A DNA stretch of 64,000 nucleotides, taken from the NCBI GenBank assembly GCA_021603905.1, contig BQIU01000014.1, forward strand, positions 1-64,000, written 5' to 3'. The position numbers and the translations under genes were made by a program. Positions 28,448 to 39,073 of this stretch are shown here, in pieces. Numbering within the stretch: the first letter of the stretch is position 1; every line of letters starts with the position of its first letter. Below the pieces are notes generated by a model, which was given only the letters and a program-made list of their open reading frames with translations, was not told the origin of the DNA and made no database searches. The stretch comes from Nitrospirales bacterium. GTDB lineage: Bacteria > Nitrospirota > Nitrospiria > Nitrospirales > UBA8639.

Positions 28448-28807
28448 TTAAGTAAAATCTCTATCGCGGTGGAATAACTCGACATCATTCGCAATACACA
28501 CCGCGGCGATAAGACAATCAACAGTCTTGCGAACCGTCAGCCCTCGCCATCGACAGGCCCGATAGATACTCGCGCTTTGTTCAAAAATCACAAGACTGTC
28601 CATGCGGAGGATTGGATAGGAGAGGAAAATAGTCCGGGTCTGCGCATAGACCGCGTCATCTCGAATACCTTGGAGAATTTCGCAAAAGATTAGATCGGTC
28701 AGAGCAAGAGAGTGGGATTCGCGAATGAGATATTGGAGATAACGGTCCTCGGGAGTCTGGGCACGGTTAAAGAATTCGATCCACACGGTCGTGTCGACCA
28801 CAATCAC
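28448..28807 (-). CDS. vapC: PIN-domain toxin (VapC type), short C-terminus
   Basis: A PIN-fold ribonuclease toxin of a type II toxin-antitoxin pair. Acidic active-site residues are D5 (VVDTTVW), E43 (CEILQG), D97 (KTVDCLIA) and D115/D117 (HRDRDF). At 119 aa it is slightly short: the chain ends right after RDFT at a TAA. The in-frame continuation (IERATLLQVH) resembles the usual VapC tail after one lysine, so the last eight or so residues may have been lost to a nonsense change. The start overlaps the antitoxin gene by four bases. Confidence 0.85.
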   Translation of the reverse strand: MIVVDTTVWIEFFNRAQTPEDRYLQYLIRESHSLALTDLIFCEILQGIRDDAVYAQTRTIFLSYPILRMDSLVIFEQSASIYRACRWRGLTVRKTVDCLIAAVCIANDVELFHRDRDFT

Positions 28808-29004
28808 CCGCGAGACTCGCGGGTCTCGTCAATATTACCTTCCCATCTCACTACTCCGCGAAGCTGCAGAATTCCCCTCCTCTTTTCCTTCTTCAACAAC
28901 TCTTGCAACGCTAAATGAACGAGGTCTTTTTTCGACTTGCACTTGAAGAGGCGCATCCCCTCCTTGACCAACTTGTCTTCCAAATCTATATTTGTTCGAG
29001 TCAT
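28804..29004 (-). CDS. vapB: VapB-type antitoxin
   Basis: A 66-aa antitoxin of the VapB2 type. The N-terminal ribbon-helix-helix-like part (TRTNIDLEDKLVKEGMRL) would bind operator DNA, and the C-terminal LRGVVRWEGNIDE is the typical toxin-neutralising tail. GGAGG eight bases before the ATG is an excellent ribosome binding site. It is translationally coupled to the PIN toxin by a 4-bp overlap. Such modules autoregulate; no clear operator palindrome was found. Confidence 0.87.
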   Translation of the reverse strand: MTRTNIDLEDKLVKEGMRLFKCKSKKDLVHLALQELLKKEKRRGILQLRGVVRWEGNIDETRESRG

Positions 29005-29141
29005 AGTATACCTCCAGGCGACACCTTTACTTGTAACACATCATGGTGTATGCCGCTATAGATTTTGGTGTATAGGTCGGTATTGAAGGAAGGTAGAGAA
29101 ACTGAAGGCCGGTACACGTTCTCGCAGGCGACACTTACGAC

Positions 29142-30749
29142 TCAAAACTCCATGGCTTCCGATAAGATTTCAAGATCATCAATATCGAGCCAATGTCCAT
29201 TGGTGTACACCACGCGAATCTCAGATCCTTGGCGTATGAGATATTCAAACAAGTCATTCATTCGAAGGGCATGGAAATCATATCGGCCATGAAGTTCTGC
29301 TAACGCTGCCTGAACATGTTTCGCACCCTCGGCACTCAACTTCACCAACCCAATCCATTCGCCATCGGCCTGATCTGGAGGAAGAGAAGGGTTCACCTCT
29401 AGCAATCGGACAGACTCCTCAAAATAATCCGTGTCATACCGTCGCGAACACCGAACAAAATCGGTAAAGCGATTGAGGACATGGGTTCGTATTGGATTTG
29501 CGTCCACACTCACGACGATGTCTCCAGGCTCATTGAGCAAGCGGAGCAAGATATAGTTTTTGAACAGAATATCCCCGTACGACACAATGACTGGCCGATC
29601 TAAATCGTCCAACACCGTATACAAGGAACACAGTTCTTTGGTCTGTTCATACTCCGCATTGACCACCAATTTGATGTCAGGAATATCAATGGTTTCAGAT
29701 TTATACCCGCCCACGACAAGAATATCGTGAATTCCAACGGTATGAAAATGGTCAGTAAGCCGCTGCAACAAAGGCTTTCCTTGAATAGGCAACATGGCCT
29801 TCGGCCTATCAGCAGTCAATGATCCTAAATCTGCCCCTTTAGATGCCGCCAACACAATGGCACGCCCATGCTCAGTTTGACGGCTGGGAAGATACGCCTC
29901 CTCGGCAATCTTTAAGGTTTCTGCATCTTGCAAACGAAACACTTCTCGAACCGGCACAATGGCATCTTCCACCGTCAAAAGTGATTGTTCGGTATAAATC
30001 TTTTTGGCAATATCCTGCATCGCTGAAATACTCGCCCGGACTAAGTGATTCGCCCAAATCACCATGCTAATCTTCGCTTCTTCAAACACGCTCGTTGGAG
30101 TGGCATAGTACATCGTGGGAACAATAACCACCGGACAGGGCTCGTGCCACTCTTTCATAAACGTCAAAATTTGATCAGGCTTCGACAACTTGCTATGGAT
30201 CAGCACAGCATCGGCCCCAGATCGAGCATAGGCCTGAGCTCGCTTCAATGTTTCAGTCAGACCCCAGCCGGCAATAAAGGCTTCGACGCGCGCCACCACA
30301 CAAAAATCTGAATCCTGCTGCGTGTCTTTAGCCGCTTTAATCTTGCCGCAAAACTCATCCATGTCTGCCAGAGGCTGTTGCTCTCCTAGAAAAGAATTGG
30401 TTTTGGGGAATAACTTATCTTCGAGGCACACCGCCGCCACATTGCGTTGCTCCAGTTTCCGGACAAGCCTGCAGACATTATTAAAATTTCCATAACCCGT
30501 ATCTGCATCCAACAATAACGGAATCGTCGTCGCATCACTCATGAATTCGACAACCTCTAATACTTGCGTCCAACTCGCCTCATTGTTGTCTCTCACCCCT
30601 AAGGCCGCCGAAATACCTAGGCCACTGCCCCAAATTCCCTTATGCCCCGACTCCTCAACGATTTTGGCACTTAGACCATTATGGGCTTCGAGGAGAAACT
30701 CCAGTCGATCTGATTGCAACATCCGTTTAAATTGCGTGGTCTTTTTCAC
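29142..30749 (-). CDS. pepM: phosphoenolpyruvate mutase fused to a nucleotidyltransferase
   Basis: Two domains. Residues 1 to about 290 are a PEP mutase/ICL-superfamily barrel that makes phosphonopyruvate from PEP: metal-site DADTGYGN (81-88) and the diagnostic [10 protein letters not shown] (110-119), which separates PEP mutase from isocitrate lyase relatives. Residues about 293-535 are an NTP-transferase domain with [13 protein letters not shown] and [14 protein letters not shown]. Such fusions are known in phosphonate biosynthesis, where the second domain activates the phosphonate with CTP. No phosphonopyruvate decarboxylase or transaminase is nearby. The start is GTG with AAGGTG upstream. 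Confidence 0.9.
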   Translation of the reverse strand: MKKTTQFKRMLQSDRLEFLLEAHNGLSAKIVEESGHKGIWGSGLGISAALGVRDNNEASWTQVLEVVEFMSDATTIPLLLDADTGYGNFNNVCRLVRKLEQRNVAAVCLEDKLFPKTNSFLGEQQPLADMDEFCGKIKAAKDTQQDSDFCVVARVEAFIAGWGLTETLKRAQAYARSGADAVLIHSKLSKPDQILTFMKEWHEPCPVVIVPTMYYATPTSVFEEAKISMVIWANHLVRASISAMQDIAKKIYTEQSLLTVEDAIVPVREVFRLQDAETLKIAEEAYLPSRQTEHGRAIVLAASKGADLGSLTADRPKAMLPIQGKPLLQRLTDHFHTVGIHDILVVGGYKSETIDIPDIKLVVNAEYEQTKELCSLYTVLDDLDRPVIVSYGDILFKNYILLRLLNEPGDIVVSVDANPIRTHVLNRFTDFVRCSRRYDTDYFEESVRLLEVNPSLPPDQADGEWIGLVKLSAEGAKHVQAALAELHGRYDFHALRMNDLFEYLIRQGSEIRVVYTNGHWLDIDDLEILSEAMEF

Positions 30750-30984
30750 TCACTTCACCTTCGATTGTCGGACATGGCAAAACATGTAAACAAAACACAT
30801 GAGTTTCCAGCGAATGGCAGCATAGTGGAACTATCATCAACGTTCTAAGAAATTTACGAGTCGAATCGCAAGAGAAGCAATAGGTGAATCTAGGAGGAAA
30901 TCGTCACGTATCTCAATTCATCCGTCAGTGATCTCTTTAACCATTGCCTCACGCCGCTCAAATAAAAAAAGCACTGCAGCACAA

Positions 30985-33699
30985 TTACTGACCATGACAT
31001 TTTTTATACTTTTTCCCGCTACCGCATGGGCAAGGATCATTGCGTCCGACTTTTTCCTCTGTCCGAACAACCGTCTTCCGTGCTGGAGCGGAGTCTTCGC
31101 CTCGATTAAAACTCATCTCTGGGGCACTTGGGACTTCGGCAATAGGTTCAGGTTGCTCTCCTCGAACCAACTGCACCTTAAACAACCGTTCCAACGCCTC
31201 TCCTTTGATCCGCGCCATCATTCCTGCAAACATGTCGTAGCCTTCACGCTTATATTCCGCCAACGGATCTTTCTGTCCATACCCGCGAAGGCCAATACCA
31301 TCCCTCAACTGATCCATGCCTAACAAGTGGTCTTTCCATTGTTGATCAATAACTTGCAGTAAGACCATTTTTTCTAAATATCGAAACATCTCCGAGGTGA
31401 CGCCCTGCTCCTCAGCAGACCGTGACTCTTTATCTTTATAGGCCTGGTGTACATGTTCCTGAACCTCCTCTTTCAAACCATCTCGTCCCATCTCTTTGAG
31501 GTCATCAATTCGAAGGAAATCAAGACCAAATTGCCCGTGAATTTGTTCTACAAACCCTTCAAGATCCCATTCTTCGGCATATTGATCTTCTGGACAGTAG
31601 GTATCGACTAAGGAGTTGATCGTATCTGTGATCATATCCTGAAGTTCTGAAGACAAATCTTCAGCACCCAACACCATCGAGCGATGTTCGTAGATAATCT
31701 CACGTTGCTTATTCATCACATCATCATATTCAAGAAGGTGCTTTCTAATTTCAAAGTTATGCGCTTCGACTTTCTTTTGGGCATTTTCAATGGACTTACT
31801 CACCATCCGATGTTCAATCGGCACCCCCTCTTCCATGCCCAGCTTGAGCATCAAGTTTGACACACGCTCGGATGCGAAAATTCGCATTAAGTCATCTTCC
31901 AGGGAGAGAAAAAACCGAGAGGAACCAGGATCGCCCTGACGCCCCGCTCGACCGCGAAGCTGATTATCAATACGCCGACTCTCATGTCGTTCAGTACCAA
32001 CAATATGCACGCCACCCGCGGCTAATACTTCGACTTTGTTCTCTTCACATTGCCGCTTGATTTTTTCATACGCCTCAGCCTGTTGTTCTTCCGTCAAACC
32101 TTCATCTTTATAAATGACCTGCTGCTTGAACAACGCCTCAGGGCTGCCACCCAAGAGAATATCCGTTCCTCGACCGGCCATATTCGTCGCCAATGTTACG
32201 GCACTTTTTTGGCCGGCCAACGCAATAATTTCGGCCTCTTTTTCATGGAACTTGGCGTTCAAGACATGATGTTGAATTCCACGGTGCTTCAGCAGGGTCG
32301 AAAGCCGTTCTGACTTTTCAATCGAAATGGTTCCCACCAACACCGGCTGACCACGGTCATGAAATTCCTTAATTTCATCGGCAATGGCATTGAATTTTTC
32401 TTTTTCCGTTCGAAAAACCACATCAGCATAATCGATGCGGACCATCGGACGATTGGTGGGAATAACATTGACATCCAAATTATAAATCTTGGCAAATTCT
32501 GCGGCTTCAGTATCTGCCGTTCCAGTCATCCCGGCTAATTTCTCATACATGCGGAAAAAGTTTTGGAAGGTGACAGAAGCCAGAGTTTGATTTTCATTCG
32601 CAATCTTCACCCCTTCTTTGGCTTCTACGGCTTGATGCAACCCGTCACTCCATCGACGCCCAGGCATTAGTCGTCCGGTAAATTCATCAACAATAATGAC
32701 TTCACCATCTTTGACGACGTAGTCCACATCTCGCTTCCACAACGCATGAGCCTGCAGCGCCTTAATAACATGGTGCACAAGACTCAAATGCTTCATGTCG
32801 TAGAGATTGTCAACTCCGAGCTGTTTTTCCACATTTGCATTGCCTTCATCCGTCAGCGTCACCGTCTTGGTTTTTTCTTCGATCGTATAATCTCGTTCAT
32901 GCTGCAAGTTCGGAATGATGCTGTTAATACGGTAATACATATCGGTGCTGGCTTCAGCCGGCCCGGAAATAATGAGCGGGGTCCGGGCTTCATCGATCAA
33001 AATACTGTCAACTTCGTCCACTATCGCAAAAAACGGTTTTCGCTGTGAAAACTGGCTCAAATCCGTGACCGTGAGATTATCGCGTAAATAGTCAAACCCA
33101 TATTCGTTATTGGTTCCATACGTAATGTCAGCACGATAGGCTTCTGGCCTCGAACAGGGGCGTAAATATTGTAAGCGTTTATCAGGGGCGTCATACGTAG
33201 AATCAAAGAGGAACGACGCATCATGTTGAATAATGCCAAGTGTCAGACCTAATCCTGTATAGAGGGGCCCCATCCACTGGGCATCGCGTTTTGCTAAGTA
33301 ATCATTCACCGTCACCAAATGGGCACCCTTGCCAGCTAACGCATTGAGATAGACGGGAAGCGTGGCAACCAACGTCTTTCCTTCACCCGTTCGCATTTCC
33401 GCAATCCGTCCCTGATGCAGCACCATTCCGCCCAAAAGCTGCACATCGAAATGCCGCATGCCTAAACGCCGCTTGGACATTTCACGACAAACCGCGAACG
33501 CCTCTGGCAAAATATCGTCCAAGGTCTCACCGGCTTCTAATCGTTTTTTGAAGGTTTGGGTTTGATCCGCCAGCCCTTCGTCTGAAAGTGACGTGAGTGA
33601 CGATTCTAATTCATTAATCTTATCAATAACCGGCTGAAACGCCTTAAGTTCTCGATCGTTCTTACTTCCAAAAAGAATGTTCAGGAGTTGAATAAACAT
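30985..33699 (-). CDS. secA: preprotein translocase ATPase SecA
   Basis: The ATPase motor of the Sec pathway, driving precursors through SecYEG. At 904 aa it is full length. Walker A is in [14 protein letters not shown], the DEAD-type box in [20 protein letters not shown], and helicase motifs continue with [13 protein letters not shown] and [13 protein letters not shown]. The C-terminal zinc-binding tail [17 protein letters not shown] is intact, which supports use with SecB or ribosomes. It stands alone, flanked by long non-coding stretches. Confidence 0.97.
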   Translation of the reverse strand: MFIQLLNILFGSKNDRELKAFQPVIDKINELESSLTSLSDEGLADQTQTFKKRLEAGETLDDILPEAFAVCREMSKRRLGMRHFDVQLLGGMVLHQGRIAEMRTGEGKTLVATLPVYLNALAGKGAHLVTVNDYLAKRDAQWMGPLYTGLGLTLGIIQHDASFLFDSTYDAPDKRLQYLRPCSRPEAYRADITYGTNNEYGFDYLRDNLTVTDLSQFSQRKPFFAIVDEVDSILIDEARTPLIISGPAEASTDMYYRINSIIPNLQHERDYTIEEKTKTVTLTDEGNANVEKQLGVDNLYDMKHLSLVHHVIKALQAHALWKRDVDYVVKDGEVIIVDEFTGRLMPGRRWSDGLHQAVEAKEGVKIANENQTLASVTFQNFFRMYEKLAGMTGTADTEAAEFAKIYNLDVNVIPTNRPMVRIDYADVVFRTEKEKFNAIADEIKEFHDRGQPVLVGTISIEKSERLSTLLKHRGIQHHVLNAKFHEKEAEIIALAGQKSAVTLATNMAGRGTDILLGGSPEALFKQQVIYKDEGLTEEQQAEAYEKIKRQCEENKVEVLAAGGVHIVGTERHESRRIDNQLRGRAGRQGDPGSSRFFLSLEDDLMRIFASERVSNLMLKLGMEEGVPIEHRMVSKSIENAQKKVEAHNFEIRKHLLEYDDVMNKQREIIYEHRSMVLGAEDLSSELQDMITDTINSLVDTYCPEDQYAEEWDLEGFVEQIHGQFGLDFLRIDDLKEMGRDGLKEEVQEHVHQAYKDKESRSAEEQGVTSEMFRYLEKMVLLQVIDQQWKDHLLGMDQLRDGIGLRGYGQKDPLAEYKREGYDMFAGMMARIKGEALERLFKVQLVRGEQPEPIAEVPSAPEMSFNRGEDSAPARKTVVRTEEKVGRNDPCPCGSGKKYKKCHGQ

Positions 33700-34419
33700 G
33701 TGGCAGAACCAATCATTTAGCAGTTAGCACAATTGTGGGATGTGACATACGAAGGGTAAACGATGTCAAGAATGTATCTAGATGAGATAGCGTAAGACGA
33801 AATCAAGAAGAATTACTTACTGGCTATCCGACTGTTGGGTTCAGGAATTCACGAGAGAAATGCGAAATCCCCGACCGTGGCCATTAGTATACCTGAATAG
33901 GGGAAGGAATCAACAGAATGGTTGGGTAAAGTACTTCGCTACTCACATACCATAATACTTGCATCGCACATGACTTACCTCGGAGAAAACGACCAAGTCC
34001 GAGGGCTCAACAATTTAAAAACGACATGAAAGATCGTCACTCAGACTTTGCATTCAATTTTAAATCTCCGAAATGAGTGATTCGAGTATGATGCTCAGCA
34101 TTATGGGCCGTCAATCAATCGCCAGTATGGAGGCCAGAATCAAGCGAGACGATTAGCTTTCCCCACCGTCTTTCATGAACTCCGCATAGCTCCTAAAGAA
34201 TCTACAAAAGTGACCAAAGGCATAAGTATTTCTCTGAGATTTACAAAAAGAATCTAATAACACCGACCAAGTGTTGCATCCGTTAGTATCCATAAGCAAA
34301 GACTCGTAGAAAATACAGCTGTTTTCGGAGTAACGTAGCACTTACTAGAACGCATGACAGTCATGACGTTTGTCATCTCGATTTTCCTAGTTTTATCAGT
34401 ATATTGAAAGGAGCAAGAG
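33700..34419. other. 720-bp intergenic region upstream of secA and the PEP-CTERM gene
   Basis: No gene recognised; the only long frame (34153-34341, minus) looks like chance. Structure seen: an inverted repeat CCTCGGA/TCCGAGG at 33978-33984 and 33998-34004, and a short palindrome ATGAC-A-GTCAT near 34354-34364, repeated in part downstream, ahead of the PEP-CTERM gene. The latter could be a regulator site. The secA promoter should also lie here. Confidence 0.35.
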
Positions 34420-35091
34420 ATGTTTGTATTTACACAAAGATGGCCTTTTTACCTCTGCATCACCTTACTACTGAGTTTGGTCGCTACGACTCCTGTGTTC
34501 GCGCATGGCATTACCTTTAAGACGGACTTTAATGACCCCACAGCTGGACCAGGAACGATTTTAGACCAAAGCTCCATCAGCCCCTCTCGAATTTTTCAAT
34601 ATACAGAAAATGATGTCTATGCAACGGCTATTCGAGATCTAGACGCTGAAAGTCATTTTCACCTCTTCGGAGACGGTTTGGTGATGGCGGGAGACTCCGA
34701 AGGTGTCAGATTCACGTTTGGCGGAGCAAATCCGACTACCCCGTTCCATGCATTTAGTGTTGACGTCACGGAACTCGGTACGGTCGATACGTTATTCACA
34801 CCGTTTATGGGAACAACGGCCGGACCATCGTCTCTCATTGCCGGAACAGGACTCTTCACGTTCGATGAAAATGCATGGAGCGGCATTTCGTCGTTCACGG
34901 CGACGTTTGGAAACCCACTGCCGGGAGAAACAGCCAGACTCGTTCTCACCGATTTGAACGTCCATCAAGCCGAAACGAACCCAAACCCGGTCCCTGAACC
35001 TGGAACCCTCGGACTGTTTGGCGCTGGCCTGATCGGGCTAGGTCTTCTCCGTTATCGGAAAAAATCTGCCGGCTCATCGTCTTGCGAGTAA
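34420..35091 (+). CDS. PEP-CTERM sorting domain protein
   Basis: A 223-aa exported protein: a signal peptide (residues 1-28, cleavage near VFA-HG), a beta-rich secreted domain of unknown role, and the C-terminal sorting signal with VPEPGTLGLFGAGLIG, a short hydrophobic helix and a basic end (RYRKK). PEP-CTERM proteins are processed by exosortase/EpsH systems in bacteria that make exopolysaccharide. No exosortase gene is in the window. GAAAGGAG before the ATG is a good ribosome binding site. Confidence 0.88.
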   Translation: MFVFTQRWPFYLCITLLLSLVATTPVFAHGITFKTDFNDPTAGPGTILDQSSISPSRIFQYTENDVYATAIRDLDAESHFHLFGDGLVMAGDSEGVRFTFGGANPTTPFHAFSVDVTELGTVDTLFTPFMGTTAGPSSLIAGTGLFTFDENAWSGISSFTATFGNPLPGETARLVLTDLNVHQAETNPNPVPEPGTLGLFGAGLIGLGLLRYRKKSAGSSSCE

Positions 35092-35385
35092 GGGATCGTT
35101 TTCTTTTCTCGAACGAACACATTCAATCTCTCGCTACGGGTGGACAGAACCAAGCGGATCTCACCGTCAACGCAGGAGGACACCACGCGTAGCAAATTGG
35201 AAGTACGTTCTTCGTTCAGTCACTATGGAGGGACAGGAGTCTCACACGGCTTCTTGACACTCTGAAAATTCCTTCCATAAGATGAACGAACCTTCCAATA
35301 TTGAATGCGAGCATAACACCTCATACATCATAGATAGAGCAGCATTCATTCAACGTGGAGCGAATCACCAACTCTCTGTGTTCCC

Positions 35386-35979
35386 ATGACAAATCAATCA
35401 CCGAATGCCATCATTGGTTTTGTTGCCATGATCCTCTTCTCATCGTTTCTCATTGGAATCCCAGACGGACAGGCACAAGCACCAGATCAGGATGAAGTTG
35501 AAACACTCGACATCATCGAGATCCCGGGTACCGCCGTGACGCAAACGCCTCGAGAGCTCTCATTTCCAGAACCGGACATGGCTTCATGGCAGCCTCTCCT
35601 TGATCATTCACGATTAGAAATTCCCGTTTCACTCAACATCAACCGCCCCCTTTCACAACCACCTACCCCGCTCGATCCAATTGGGCATATCAAAGGAGTG
35701 CGCTCACCGGTCAAACCGATCAAAGCCGAGCATCCGACCTACCCACGTTTCGCGAGGGAGCAGGGATGGGAAGGGATCACCGTGGTTCGAATAACCGTTG
35801 AGACTGATGGACATGTGATCTCGGCTGCAACTCAGAAAAGTTCAGGATTTCCGATTTTAGATGAAAGCGCTGTCCAAACGGTGAAGCAATGGATCTTTAC
35901 TCCAGCAAAAAATGGAGAATTTCATGTTGCCTCAACTGTCGACCTTCCGATACGCTTTGATTTGGATCAACCGAATTAA
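35386..35979 (+). CDS. exported protein with a TonB C-terminal domain
   Basis: A 197-aa product with an N-terminal hydrophobic segment (residues 9-27) that looks cleavable (GQAQA), a variable linker, and a TonB C-terminal domain (about 110-195) with YPRFAREQGWEGITVVRI and AVQTVKQWIFTPAK. The domain is clearly paralogous to that of the tonB gene at 37066. The linker is not very proline-rich and is short, so this may be an accessory TonB-like protein rather than the main energy transducer. First gene of the tonB-exb operon. Confidence 0.78.
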   Translation: MTNQSPNAIIGFVAMILFSSFLIGIPDGQAQAPDQDEVETLDIIEIPGTAVTQTPRELSFPEPDMASWQPLLDHSRLEIPVSLNINRPLSQPPTPLDPIGHIKGVRSPVKPIKAEHPTYPRFAREQGWEGITVVRITVETDGHVISAATQKSSGFPILDESAVQTVKQWIFTPAKNGEFHVASTVDLPIRFDLDQPN

Positions 35980-36025
35980 CATGATGCTGCCTCATCACAC
36001 CCCAACACATAGACCTCGGCGAAAC

Positions 36026-37069
36026 ATGATTAATCTTCATCAATGGTTGATGATTCTGACAGGATGGATGATCTTGATTTTTCCATTGACCGTGTTCGCA
36101 GATGAGGCACTCGATCATTTCAATATGGCCCATCAACATGTCCAACAAGGTCAGTATGAGCAAGCCGCCACCGCACTTGAAACGGCCATTAACGCCTACC
36201 CACACTTCGCGGAAGCCCATCATTTGCTTGGGCTTGTGTACTTCACTGGACTACAGGATCCGGAGAAAGCCCTCGCGGCATTAAAACGTGCCGTCTCCTA
36301 TTATCCCAACTTCGCACGTGCACACATGGATATGGGAACCGTCCTCCATCATCAACAGCAAGTTGTCGATGCGGAAGCTGCCTACCAAAAAGCCGTTGCC
36401 CTGTATCCTCGTTTTCTTGAGGCCCAACTTGCCATGGCAAACCTGTATGACCAGACAAGGCAACCACAAAAAGCCATCACCGCGTATACCTCCGTCCTCA
36501 AGCTGAATTCCGATCAACCGGAAGTTCTCTACAAACTCGCCTATTGGCATCATCAAGTCGGAGAGGAGCAGAACGCGCACATGATGCTTGATCGTTTACT
36601 GAAAACTGATCCCCATCATCTGGAAAGTTGGCTCCTTCAGGGAGAAATATTCGAAAAAGAGAATAAACCAGATAACGCGATACAGGCCTATGAACAAGCA
36701 CTCAGTGTCAAAGAAGATTTACTTGGCCCACACCATGCCTTAGGATTTTTGTACCAGGACCAAGGAAATAGTAAGAAAGCGGCCAAACACTTTGCGGAAG
36801 TCGTCAAACTAGACCCCAAAAATCCAGAGGCTCATCTCAATTTTGGTGTCATTTTAGCCGGATTAAAACAACTGGATGAGGCTGAACGAGAATATCAAAC
36901 GGCGATTTCATTAGATTCGGATCTCATAGAAGGCTATTACAATCTGGGCGTGTTTTATGAATTTTACCGGAAAGATACAGATAAGGCGCTGATCCAGTAT
37001 CAAGAATACCTGAAGCGTGGCGGAACAGATGAACGCATCACAAAATTAGTCAAGAAAGTTCAACCATGA
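36026..37069 (+). CDS. exported TPR-repeat protein
   Basis: About 347 aa with a signal peptide (MINLHQWLMILTGWMILIFP, cleavage near VFA-DE) followed by roughly nine tandem 34-residue TPR motifs (for example ALDHFNMAHQHVQQGQYEQA). It is expected in the periplasm as a protein-protein scaffold. I chose the ATG at 36026 because it gives a normal signal peptide; ATGs at 35981/35984 are possible, and the frame is open to 35912. It overlaps the tonB gene by four bases (ATGA), tying it to the TonB motor. Confidence 0.82.
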   Translation: MINLHQWLMILTGWMILIFPLTVFADEALDHFNMAHQHVQQGQYEQAATALETAINAYPHFAEAHHLLGLVYFTGLQDPEKALAALKRAVSYYPNFARAHMDMGTVLHHQQQVVDAEAAYQKAVALYPRFLEAQLAMANLYDQTRQPQKAITAYTSVLKLNSDQPEVLYKLAYWHHQVGEEQNAHMMLDRLLKTDPHHLESWLLQGEIFEKENKPDNAIQAYEQALSVKEDLLGPHHALGFLYQDQGNSKKAAKHFAEVVKLDPKNPEAHLNFGVILAGLKQLDEAEREYQTAISLDSDLIEGYYNLGVFYEFYRKDTDKALIQYQEYLKRGGTDERITKLVKKVQP

Positions 37070-37971
37070 CCTCGGCTGCTGCCATACAGGAAGAGATCTC
37101 AACTCGAACATTCGTCATGTGTGGCATCTTGTCACTCATGCTTCATGCATGTGTGCTGACGGGATTGAACCTGATCCAAACATCAAAACCTGTGACAGAA
37201 ACCGTGCCTGTGGTAAAAGTGACTCTTGTTCCCACTGAAATCCCGACTCAAACTGAAACCCCTAACGCGTCAACCAAGACTGAAGCGCCACCACTACAAA
37301 CTGTACCTCGGCGGATTCCCACGCCACCCGTGCCTCAACCGACTCAACCACAGATCTCGCAACCACAACCAATCACGGCAACCGCCGCACTCCAACTCGA
37401 ACCGATACCCACGACAATAGAGCCTCCGACCCCGGTCCGAAAGACTCGAACCTTGAAAGATACGCTGGCGTCGAATGCGTTGTTCGCGCAGAGTACGACG
37501 AAAATGGTGAAACGCTCGAGGACAAGTTCTGCGACGACTCCATCTGCATCCAACAACACACAAATGACTATCACAAAACTTCCAACAGTCGGACCGTTAC
37601 GCTCCTTTGTGAAACCGATCGAGAGCACATCCCTGGCGGCAGCGCCTCCACGATCACGACGATTAACGACAAACCATTCAGCAATAAAAGGATTGGGAGT
37701 TGAAAAAATTGGTGTTCGCCATTCCGTACGTCCCATTTATCCTCGAGTCGCAAAAGAAGAAGGATGGGAAGGCATTGTGCTACTCCGTGTTCTAGTTCAT
37801 ACCAGTGGTGTGCCGGGAAAAGTGACCATTCAAAAAAGCAGTGGATATAAGGTCTTAGATGAGGCCGCTATTGACGCGATTCGCCAATGGCGCTTTGCAC
37901 CGGCTAAAGATGGCAACTTTGCCATTGAAAAGCATGTCGACGTCCCACTGAAATTTGGGCTCCATGGATAA
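37066..37971 (+). CDS. tonB: energy transducer TonB
   Basis: A 301-aa TonB: one N-terminal membrane helix (residues about 12-34), a long Pro/Thr-rich periplasm-spanning stretch (about 60-125) and a C-terminal TonB domain (about 220-300) with YPRVAKEEGWEGIVLLRVLV and AIDAIRQWRFAPAKDG. It transmits proton-motive energy from ExbB/ExbD to outer-membrane receptors, three of which are encoded downstream in this window. Coupled to the TPR gene by overlap; exbB and exbD follow immediately. Confidence 0.92.
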   Translation: MTSAAAIQEEISTRTFVMCGILSLMLHACVLTGLNLIQTSKPVTETVPVVKVTLVPTEIPTQTETPNASTKTEAPPLQTVPRRIPTPPVPQPTQPQISQPQPITATAALQLEPIPTTIEPPTPVRKTRTLKDTLASNALFAQSTTKMVKRSRTSSATTPSASNNTQMTITKLPTVGPLRSFVKPIESTSLAAAPPRSRRLTTNHSAIKGLGVEKIGVRHSVRPIYPRVAKEEGWEGIVLLRVLVHTSGVPGKVTIQKSSGYKVLDEAAIDAIRQWRFAPAKDGNFAIEKHVDVPLKFGLHG

Positions 37972-38009
37972 CTGTATTGATATTCTCGAACAGTGAGGCA
38001 ACGCACCAT

Positions 38010-38615
38010 ATGATACAGATGATCATAGCCGGCGGATGGATGATGGCGCCCATCGTCCTCTGCTCCGTCTTAGGCGTGGCCATTATCCTTGAACGCTTGT
38101 TCTATTTCCGGCACCTCGGCTATGAAGCCGAAGCCAAAAAAATCATCACGCTTACCGAACAAGGTAAATTGGCCGACGCCCTAGCCGTTGCCGAACAGCG
38201 CCAGAAGCCACTGTTGCGCGTTTTAGCCGCAGGCATTATGAAACGAGGTGAATTGCCTGAGAAAGCCATGGAAGCGGTAAGCCTTGCCGAACTAGCACGG
38301 CTCAAACGAGGGCTATCCGCACTCGACACCATTATCACACTCGGTCCGCTCTTGGGTCTGCTCGGAACCATTGTAGGGATGATTGACTCGTTCGGCATCA
38401 TGGCTGAATCGGGCCTCGGCCAACCTCACGCTGTCACTGGGGGGGTGGCTGAAGCATTGGTCTGCACCGCAGCAGGAATTTTTGTCGCCGTCACAACCCT
38501 CATTCCCTATAATTATTTCCTTGCCAAAGTGGAACAAGAAACCGAACGTATGGAACAATATGCCACACAGATTGAATCGGCTCTAGCCAGCAACACTCCA
38601 CCACGCCAGTCATGA
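38010..38615 (+). CDS. exbB: ExbB / MotA-TolQ-ExbB proton channel
   Basis: Inner-membrane proton channel subunit, about 201 aa, with three helices: residues about 5-28, then a pair bracketing LGPLLGLLGTIVGMIDSF and EALVCTAAGIFVAVTTLIPY. These are the core ExbB motifs. The frame is open from a TTG at 37977, but the ATG at 38010 starts directly at the first helix and has GAGG about 12 bases upstream. It overlaps exbD by four bases. A degraded copy of its C-terminal part lies at 50582-50740. Confidence 0.9.
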   Translation: MIQMIIAGGWMMAPIVLCSVLGVAIILERLFYFRHLGYEAEAKKIITLTEQGKLADALAVAEQRQKPLLRVLAAGIMKRGELPEKAMEAVSLAELARLKRGLSALDTIITLGPLLGLLGTIVGMIDSFGIMAESGLGQPHAVTGGVAEALVCTAAGIFVAVTTLIPYNYFLAKVEQETERMEQYATQIESALASNTPPRQS

Positions 38616-39022
38616 GACTTCCAGCTTCAGCCAAAAAGAAAGCTCGCATCGAAATCATCCCGATGATCGACACCATGTTCTTTCTTTTGGTGTTTTTCAT
38701 GATCGCCACGCTCTCGATGACGACCCAGCATGGCATGCCGGTGAACCTTCCGGAAGCCAACTCAACCACAGATTCTGTCAACGAACCTGTTTCGTTAACG
38801 ATAACGGAACAGGGGGACTTGTTTTTCAATAAAGAAGCCATTACGCTTGAGCACCTGAGTGCCAAACTTCAAGTTATGACTCAAGAACACTCAGAACCCT
38901 CGGTCGTCATCAATGCCGACGAACGCATTCACCATGGGTTGGTGATCGCCGTAATGGATCAGGTCAGACAACACGGCATTCATGACATGGCCATCACCAC
39001 AAAACCTGGAATACGCCGGTAG
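38612..39022 (+). CDS. exbD: ExbD / TolR-family protein
   Basis: A 136-aa partner of ExbB with one N-terminal helix. The essential membrane aspartate is in IEIIPMIDTMFFLLVFFM (ExbD type). The rest is a periplasmic domain ending in GIHDMAITTKPG. It completes the TonB-ExbB-ExbD motor. Start codon overlap with exbB (ATGA) shows translational coupling. No obvious terminator follows. Confidence 0.92.
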   Translation: MRLPASAKKKARIEIIPMIDTMFFLLVFFMIATLSMTTQHGMPVNLPEANSTTDSVNEPVSLTITEQGDLFFNKEAITLEHLSAKLQVMTQEHSEPSVVINADERIHHGLVIAVMDQVRQHGIHDMAITTKPGIRR

Positions 39023-39073
39023 CTCAATGGGCAGGATGTTACACAATCGACCATGGCCCAATGACCCAATAAA

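Noticed and set aside
34153-34341. 62-codon minus-strand frame before the PEP-CTERM gene
   Set aside because: No ribosome site, chance-like composition rich in Ser, Cys and Phe.
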